The notes below the pieces were generated by a model that had not been told where the DNA came from, ran no database searches, and saw only the letters and a list, made by a program, of their open reading frames with translations. 64,000 nucleotides of DNA from Protula sp. h YS-2021 (Eukaryota > Annelida > Polychaeta > Sabellida > Serpulidae), in NCBI GenBank assembly GCA_949752745.1, contig OX457027.1, positions 88,123,720-88,187,719 on the forward strand, in the 5' to 3' direction. The translations under genes were made by a program, and so were the position numbers. Shown piece by piece: positions 58,370 to 64,000 of this stretch. Within the stretch, counting starts at the first letter, position 1, and each line of letters begins with the position of its first letter.

Positions 58370-59622
58370 CAGAATGATCATCATTATGTTTCCCGAGGAG
58401 TAGGAAAATTAACGGGATAAGCAAACTAGAGGGGGGGGGGAGTTCCTGGTGTGCTGAGGAGGTATGCGTAAGGATCTGTTTGTTCATTTATGAAATGTGC
58501 TTTTGATGAGGTCAAAGGTCTCTTAATTTTGAAAAAAATCTCTAAATTATTGTGCACTTGTTCCTTTCATTGTACGTAAAACGTAAAAAAAAAATTGAAA
58601 TTAATCTGTATTGGCATGTTGTAAATTCTCGGCGTGACAAAGGAGACACTTGAACGCTGTTGTTACAGAGTTTGTCTTTGTTGTGGAACAGGAAATTATT
58701 GGTGGAGGACGGAGTACGCTTCGATGGCGATAGTGACGTCATTATTCACCCTCTTGACGATGCTGACAGCTGCGATGACAGCGACTCCAGCTGCAGCGAG
58801 GAGAGCGGATGGAGTGAAAATGACGGAGATTCCGCACCCGACAGAGACGTGTCACACTGGAATGACGTCACAGGAAGCGAAACCCAGGGAGCGGAAAGCA
58901 GAGACAGGAGAGTTGAAGAATTGCCATGGCAACAAGACGAATGGTGGGATGAGGTGAGTGATCAACACGACCAGCAAACGAGCCCCGGAATCTCGTGCAG
59001 CCGCGTGAGCCAGACTAGTGACGGTGCTGCGGAGTGTGAACAGGGCCAGTTCTCGGATGTGGAGGAGGACTGGTCAGTTACCGACACACACCCTACGGGC
59101 GGACTCGCCTGTAAAACGACACAGCTTCATTACAATCAAACCGGAAGTAGAAGCGGCAGTATTCAGCAATCTCAGGGAATCGTAGTGACTGAAGAACCGC
59201 AAAATAGAACACATTGTACATCTCATAGTCATCAAAAAACGACTGAAAATTGTAATACAAATTTGCCACCATCTCATCCGGAAGAAGCTGAGCACGGGAA
59301 TACAGACGGTTGTGATCTCTCGCTCTGTGATTCAAAGGTAAATGTCGATTCCTTAAAAACCTCCGAAGCGTGGTCTCCACCACTGCGGGCGGACCTCGAC
59401 AGCCGGGTCAACTGTCAGGCACTGCATGAGGAAAGCACCTTGATTGTTTGCCGGGGCTGCGGCTGTCAGATGACCAAGCTGGTAAACTGTGATAATTTGT
59501 GCGGGTTATCCGCCAGGTGTCGCACCTCCTTCTCACAGCGCTTCCGCACGGCGCTCGAGATACGGACATGCACGGACATGTACACCCGTACTGTGCCAGA
59601 TCAGTTCTCTGATGCCTATTGA
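49415..59622 (+). CDS. HENMT1: HENMT1: small RNA 3'-end 2'-O-methyltransferase
   Basis: Eight coding exons: 49417-49617 (exon from 49415), 50997-51072, 51585-51756, 52112-52294, 55556-55742, 56980-57096, 57933-58048 and 58692-59622; 1983 nt, 660 aa. Phases agree throughout. Family role: SAM- and Mn-dependent 2'-O-methylation of piRNA 3' ends, protecting them from decay in germ cells. Signatures: FNPPLYKQRYCAVADIL, a methyltransferase strand VVDFGIAECG, GVDIDKELL, the metal motif E149-V-I-E152-H153, STPNAEFNVLFP, and DHKFEWTQSEF with H199, then YDVTYSGVGEPPPGS and CTQIAIFCKK. Vertebrate HENMT1 is about 390 aa; exon 8 adds roughly 310 residues of acidic, low-complexity sequence. A 5'-UTR exon must lie upstream, since an acceptor sits 2 nt before ATG. 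Confidence 0.95.
50370..50860. repeat. 20-bp minisatellite (40-bp higher order) in HENMT1 intron 1
   Basis: About 24 units of gagtcacctatcagtgggct, alternating with gagtcacctatcaatcggcc. Where the preceding unit ends in ct, the joint reads TGAGTCA, the AP-1 consensus. No unique spacers, so not a CRISPR array. Confidence 0.92.
50997..51072 (+). CDS. HENMT1: HENMT1 exon 2 (SAM-binding strand)
   Basis: Acceptor tctcgtttag, donor gtgcgg. Encodes VVDFGIAECGALRYYKGVES, the first SAM-binding loop; the usual DxGxG is here DFGIA. Confidence 0.92.
51137..51296. mobile_element. CAGGGTTCGCG MITE, copy 3
   Basis: 160 bp between cagggttcgcg and cgcgaaccctg, with a perfect 6-bp duplication ccgttt on both sides. 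Lies in HENMT1 intron 2, 64 bp after exon 2. Confidence 0.9.
51585..51756 (+). CDS. HENMT1: HENMT1 exon 3
   Basis: Acceptor tttttggaag, donor gtaagt. Begins GVDIDKELL (acidic end of strand 2) and ends at the first Glu of the metal motif, AVVMIEV. Confidence 0.93.
52112..52294 (+). CDS. HENMT1: HENMT1 exon 4 (metal-binding residues)
   Basis: Acceptor ttatcttccag, donor gtgaga. Completes ExxEH (IEHLNADVLEKL) and carries STPNAEFN and HPDHKFEWTQSEF. Confidence 0.95.
52800..53400. repeat. ~145-bp satellite, ~5 diverged units
   Basis: atgcttcttctaccacagtt type words recur near 52807, 52962, 53098, 53238 and 53360, each followed by a tttc-ttccaatttcgcacga-like block and ttttttggcgat. Related sequence occurs at 61030-61240. 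Confidence 0.75.
53855..53935. repeat. cgcgtagcgcgg / gtccgtccgtctgtccg repeat, copy 2
   Basis: gctgccgcgtagcgcggatt, then gggggactattgaattcggg and a tccgtccgtctgtccgtc stretch, as at 47713-47790. Confidence 0.75.
54115..54352. repeat. 53-bp tandem array resembling the HENMT1 exon-5 acceptor
   Basis: ggctacac starts at 54124, 54177, 54230, 54283 and 54336, exactly 53 bp apart. Each unit reads ctagcgcagacgtgctctat then tctgttgacag. The true exon-5 acceptor (55524-55555) reads ctagttacagacgtgctcta then ttctgtttccag. Confidence 0.9.
54487..54635. mobile_element. CAGGGTTCGCG MITE, copy 4
   Basis: About 150 bp from aagggttcgcgg to cgcgaaccctg; first terminal base mutated. Flanks do not form a clear 6-bp duplication, so an older insertion. 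Followed by G15. Confidence 0.85.
55556..55742 (+). CDS. HENMT1: HENMT1 exon 5
   Basis: Acceptor ctattctgtttccag, donor gtgagt. Encodes WCGQVADQYSYDVTYSGVG then EPPPGSTHLGPCTQIAIFCK, the last strand pair of the fold. Its acceptor resembles the 53-bp array about 1.2 kb upstream. Confidence 0.94.
56110..56182 (+). repeat. tRNA-like sequence (SINE head or tRNA pseudogene)
   Basis: Reads tggcttactctgtaaggcg (A-box-like), ctgataatc at the anticodon position and gtgttcaaacgcc (B-box-like) with a T run after. Stems are imperfect. In HENMT1 intron 5. Confidence 0.45.
56980..57096 (+). CDS. HENMT1: HENMT1 exon 6
   Basis: Acceptor tttgtacacag, donor gtaagt; 39 codons, phase 0 on both sides. Encodes IVRQEHPHQDPSVTTDDKI and YYINMLAGDYTSALN. 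Beyond the strongly conserved core, supported by phase and splice sites. Confidence 0.82.
57154..57750. mobile_element. MITE with gtattcacgaa termini, copy 2
   Basis: Left end gtgacggtattcacgaac, right end tttcgtgaaaacggccac, inverse of each other; inverted aagttt/aaactt and acttacgtaagt words inside. Lies in HENMT1 intron 6. Confidence 0.65.
57933..58048 (+). CDS. HENMT1: HENMT1 exon 7
   Basis: Acceptor with a long T tract then ggcag; donor gtaatg. Encodes RGEIECDHWQDDRTIKIDLN and LLHFRRLSDLCSDKAVLR; the region after the methyltransferase core. Confidence 0.87.
58250..58369. repeat. (GAT)n microsatellite
   Basis: About 40 trinucleotide units in HENMT1 intron 7, about 200 bp after the exon-7 donor. 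Poly-Met, poly-Asp and poly-Ser frames here are artefacts. Confidence 0.95.
58692..59622 (+). CDS. HENMT1: HENMT1 exon 8, long acidic C-terminal tail
   Basis: Acceptor gttgtggaacag; runs to TGA at 59620-59622. After KLLVEDGVRFDGDSDVI the sequence turns Asp/Ser/Glu-rich (DDSDSSCSEESGW), then Gln/Thr/His-rich, and ends with a Cys-containing segment (CRGCGCQMTKLVNC) that could bind zinc. Probably disordered; not present in vertebrate HENMT1. Confidence 0.88.
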
Positions 59623-59848
59623 AGCCAATGAGCACAGATTCTGTCATACTCTCCGTGCAGTATATACGCAAATATTTATTTTGACTTGTTGCCCCCCCCC
59701 CGTCCATCCTTATCATCGAGTTCGCACATTTTGTGACGTCACCAAGTGCATATAATATTAGCACTTACGTAAGTACTTGAAAGATGTCCCCATATTGCTA
59801 CTGAAAATAACTGTGAAGCAATCTCTGCGAACAATCGTGATGTAGTGA

Positions 59849-59854
59849 AATAAA
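59849..59854 (+). promoter_or_regulatory. HENMT1: HENMT1 poly(A) signal
   Basis: AATAAA 227 nt after the stop codon, followed by a GT-rich stretch (tgtgttgtgatattcc). Confidence 0.65.
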
Positions 59855-59879
59855 ATGTGAAAATATGTGTTGTGATATT

Positions 59880-60841
59880 CCAGTTCTTTAGTGAGAAAAA
59901 CATACAGTGGTTCGCATTTCCAATATTATCCCTTTAAAAGAAAATGACACATTAACACGCCCTCTCCCCGTTCAATGAGCGACAATTATGTTGTTGGGGC
60001 GGGTGGTCACTAGCAACCTCTCTCAACTGCAGTGAGAGAGGTCCGCACACAGGCCCAAAACGCATAGTTAGCTTAATTTATGGGTTTATAGACTGAACTT
60101 CAGGTTTTGCTTTGATCAACCTGAAATCTATATGGATCGAAAGCTGATGGAACCTAGTTTTGCACCTACCCTTAGGGCCGACGTAATGGTGTAGGCGGGC
60201 CATACGTGCTCCAACGGGTGCATTTCTAGTTTATATTGTTAAGCTCAACTATATACCGAAACGTTTACTTATTACGTTTGTCACTGTACCACGTCATCCC
60301 AATCGAAACTTAACTACACCTTCAGTCGTCACCAAAGCTCCAAAGACAGGGACAGACAATTAACTCACAGACCATGGTGTTCTTTGCCCTCCCGCGCCCT
60401 GTGTTATATACCTTTGTAATAAAAACCTGGTAATTTTAGAAATTGTAGGGAAAAGACGTCGGAATTGTCGTGCACATAGCGATCGGAGCCGACGTTTCAA
60501 AAAATTTAAATTTGGTTGTACTGATGTCGTGACCAAACAACCATGTTACAACCCCAAAAGACGTCGGATAGATAGAGAGATAGAGAAACAGACAGACAGA
60601 TAGACAGAAATCTAATGATAAAACCACACAAGTAGATGCACTGTACCGGAAACCCTTCCTCAGCGTAAGGGATGGGCCTGAAAGGCGACAGCGAAGAGTG
60701 CGCAAGGCTAAGGGAGGGTAATTTCTTATCAATTACATATTTTTGCATTCCCTGCTACTCTTTCTATCGCGTAGCTATGTTGTTAGGACCATGTCAAATA
60801 CACGCTTTCAGTAGTGCGCAGGGTGACGTTTTCGATACCGG

Positions 60842-60881
<40 letters not shown>

Positions 60882-61260
60882 CTTATAATTAACCCCATAT
60901 GTTAATACCCTCAAACAAAAGCTACCACAACGATTATTTAAGTCAGTGTTTTAGTCGATTTCGTCGGGCTGGTGTTATCACACAAATTGGGGACATCCGT
61001 CGTTTGCATGCACGCATGTAAACTTTTACTTAAAATGCTTCTACTCCCGACAAATTGGATCGAGTTAGTTTGAAATTTTGTACTAATAAAGACCTCTCAA
61101 AATTGGTCCAATCGGGGTGGGGGTATTTGTTAATTTGTTGGTGGCCATTTTTCAAAGGTTTTTTCTTCCATTAATTGAATTATCTTCAAATTTTGCATAA
61201 ATGTTCACTTGGCAATCCGACGAAAACTGCTTAAAGGGGAGAATAAAAAATGTAGCCAAT
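59880..61260. other. Intergenic spacer
   Basis: No gene seen. Contains a (TA)n run at 60843-60878 and diverged ~145-bp satellite sequence at 61030-61240. Confidence 0.5.
60843..60878. repeat. (TA)n microsatellite
   Basis: About 17 TA units. Confidence 0.95.
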
Positions 61261-63377
61261 TTTATGGAATGCCGTTTTCACATTTATTAGTGAATTATTG
61301 ATATTAAGAATTAATTTTTGATCTCAAAAATTGATTTTTTGATATCAAGAATTAATTTTTGATCTCAATAAATCCATATTTTGATATCTATGGAATGCCG
61401 TTTTAACATTTAATGCTTATTTTTGATATCAAAATATATTTAGAGATATCAATAAATCAATGTAGATCTGATTAATTTATATTTTGCTATCAATAATTGA
61501 ATTTTAGATGGCAAAAATTTATTTTTGAGATCAAAAAATCGATTTTACAAACCTAAAAAATCTTACGGGAGACACACATTCACATAAAATATAACGAATC
61601 GTCAATTAAATTTTGGAGATGAAAATTTGAATTATTGAGATCAATAATAACAACACAATTTTTGATCTCAAGAATTGCTTCTTTTTTGTACAGTAAAAAA
61701 TTAAAACAAAGATTCTGTATACAAGGACAACCATTATTTATTTACAGATGCGTGTTTCTGAATTTTTTATTTAAAAAATAGACTGATATTTTGATATCAA
61801 GAATCAGTTTTTGAGATCAAAAAATCGTTTACAGATTTCAAAATACAAATTAAAAAAGTATCAGTCTAAAATAATGATATCTGAAATAAATTCTTGATAT
61901 CAATATATAGAAAATCAATTATTGAGCTCAAAATTGATATTTTGCTCTCAAATATTTCATTTTTGCTATCAAGAATTAAATTTTTGATCTCAAAAAGTCA
62001 ATTTTAGATATCATTAAATCATTTTTGATATCAATAAATATTTCTTGATATCTCTAAATATTTATTGATATCAAAAATTATTTTTTGAGATCAAGAATAC
62101 ATTTAGAGATATCAAGAATACAATTACAGATAGCAAAAATAATTTTTTTCCATCTAAAATTCAATTATTGACAGCAAAATATAAATTAATGAGATCTAAA
62201 TTATGGAATGCCATTTTAACATTTAATGCTTATTTTTGATATCAAAATATATTTAGAGATATCAATAAATCAATTTAGATCTCATTAATTTATATTTTGC
62301 TATCAATAATTGAATTTTAGATGGAAAAAATTTATTTTTGAGATCAAAAAATCAATTTTACAAACCTAAAAATTCTTACGGGAGACACACATTCACATAA
62401 AATATTACCAATCGCCAATGCCATTTTAACATTTAATTCTTATTTTTGATATCAAAATATATTTAGAGATATCAATAAATCAATTTAGTATGGGACGCCG
62501 TTTTCACATTTATTAGTGAATTAGAGATATCAAGAATTAATTTTTGATCTCAAAAATTGATTTTTTGATATCAAGAATTAATTTTTCATCTCAATAAATC
62601 CATATTTTGATATCAAGAATTCATTTTTGCTATCTGTAATTGTATTCTTGATATCTCTAAATGTATTCTTGATCTCAAAAAATAATTTTTGATATCAAAA
62701 AATATTTAGAGATATCAAGAAATATTTATTGAGATCAAAAATTATTTAATGATATCTAAAATTGATTTTTTGAGATCAAAAATTCAATTCTTGATAGCAA
62801 AAATCAAATATTTGAGAGCAAAATATTAATTTTGAGCTCATTAATTGATTTTCTATATATTGATATCAAAAATTTATTTCAGATATCATTATTTCAGACT
62901 GATACATTTTTAATTTGTATTTTGAAATCTGCAAACGATTTTTTGATCTCAAAAACTGATTCTTGATATCAAAATATCAGTCTTTTTTTTTTAAATAAAA
63001 AATTCAGAAACGCACATCTGTAAATAAATAATGGCTGTCCTTGTATACAGAGTCTTTATTTTAATTTTTTACTGTACAAAAAAAGAAGCAATTCTTGAGA
63101 TCAAAAATTATGTTGTTATTATTGATCTCAATAATTCAAATTTTTATCTCCAAAATTTAATTGGCGATTCGTTATATTTTATGTGAATGTGTGTCTCCCG
63201 TAAGATTTTTTAGGTTTGTAAAATTGATTTTTTGATCTCAAAAATAAATTTTTGCCATCTAAAATTCAATTATTGATAGCAAAATATAAATTAATGAGAT
63301 CTAAATTGATTTATTGATATCTCTAAATATATTTTGATATCAAAAATAAGCATTAAATGTTAAAATGGCATTCCATA
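61261..63377. repeat. Nested long inverted repeat built of GATATC/GATCTC/GAGATC words
   Basis: Outer arms 61389-62134 and 62629-63377 are inverse of each other over about 745 bp, around a ~494-bp centre. Ends read tatggaatgcc and ggcattccata. A block at 61261-61388 recurs directly at 62489-62618. Throughout, gatatc, gatctc and gagatc sit in A/T context every 20-22 bp. No coding capacity; probably nested copies of a non-autonomous inverted-repeat element. Confidence 0.85.
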
Positions 63378-64000
63378 TATATGTGTGTGTGTGTAAGTGC
63401 GTGCGTGCAGTTGCCCGAGTAAATATTAAAAGGTAAAGAGAAAGCATACCAACACAAGTTTGGCTGCAATGAATTACATTAAATACATCGCGTTGCCGTG
63501 ACGAACTTGAGTTTCTTAAGCGCGCTAATTCGGATTAATCATGAAAACACATTAAACACGCAAAATTTGAGTTTATATGCTGTCGACGAAAATATCTATC
63601 ACAAATCTTAAAAACTATTGAACATACATTAATAATAATAAAATTTAAAGGGTCTACAACAAAAATTGGCAATTCCCACGCCCCAAATCAACAAAAATGT
63701 TAACGATATTTTTCATAGCTTACATTAGAAGATACGAACGCTGCCTCTGGAGGCATTATTTTAAGATTTGACGTTGTCCCGAGAAAAATTTAAAGGGAAA
63801 TGTGGGTATCTCACCTACAATTTACATTTCCTTCATGCATTCACAGTGTAATGCTTTGAGGGTAAACATTAAAAAATTGAAAAGAAAAAGGGTTTCACCG
63901 ATGTTATAAGAGAAATAGAGACACTGAAAGGCTGCGTACTTTTACTACAGAAACCATTGGGAAACCAAAAAATTTCAATCAAAATGCAAAATTCACCCAT
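63378..64000. other. Right-hand spacer
   Basis: A short (TG)n follows the inverted repeat at about 63378-63393; beyond it nothing was recognised. Confidence 0.5.

Noticed and set aside
58178..58487. Poly-Met, poly-Asp and poly-Ser frames
   Set aside because: Reading frames of a (GAT)n microsatellite.
59074..59764. Minus-strand frames opposite HENMT1 exon 8
   Set aside because: Shadow frames of a well-supported exon.

Overview
The window is metazoan nuclear DNA: split genes with GT-AG introns, tRNA-derived SINEs, several non-LTR retrotransposon fragments, a Mag-like Ty3 retrotransposon, MITEs and a very high satellite load. Gene content (an ankyrin/Mab-21 nucleotidyltransferase, an SLC52A-type riboflavin transporter, HENMT1) and repeat style fit a marine invertebrate, most likely a lophotrochozoan such as a mollusc. 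The taxon is inference.

Three host genes are supported. (1) Plus strand, 177-10654: the 3' part of an ankyrin-repeat protein ending in a cGAS/Mab-21-like (cGLR) nucleotidyltransferase domain. Seven single-repeat exons of 99-105 nt, all phase 0, are followed by a larger ankyrin exon and a terminal catalytic exon; 858 codons are visible and the start lies upstream. An extra ankyrin exon at 1411 is cut by a LINE. (2) Minus strand, 18059-24072: a complete three-exon SLC52A-like riboflavin transporter of 530 aa. (3) Plus strand, 49415-59622: an eight-exon HENMT1 (piRNA 3'-end 2'-O-methyltransferase) of 660 aa with a long acidic, serine-rich C-terminal extension. All exon phases in the three models agree.

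Between the genes: a RTE-like LINE remnant (11933-12650), G/C homopolymer-rich spacer (13-18 kb), a tandem array rich in TCAAGGTCA sites beside the transporter start (24.4-25.3 kb), a pogo-like non-autonomous element (27420-28201), a CRE-rich inverted repeat (33.5-33.9 kb), a 120-bp satellite (34.2-34.8 kb), a Ty3 element with 117/118-bp LTRs and a 5-bp target duplication (35391-40485, pol broken), a dispersed repeat split by a 2.4-kb inverted-repeat insertion (42.5-45.6 kb), a 182-bp satellite (45.8-46.5 kb), a minus-strand LINE (46.6-48.5 kb), and a nested inverted-repeat region built from GATATC/GATCTC words (61.3-63.4 kb).

The most unusual pattern is that in each of the three genes a tandem repeat resembles, and partly overlaps or lies close to, one of that gene's own splice junctions: a 39-bp array carrying copies of the transporter's exon-2 5' splice site, a ~55-bp array resembling the 3' splice site and first codons of ankyrin exon 6, and a 53-bp array resembling the HENMT1 exon-5 3' splice site. 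The genes do not obviously form one pathway; the first and third both belong to nucleic-acid defence (nucleic-acid sensing and piRNA stabilisation).
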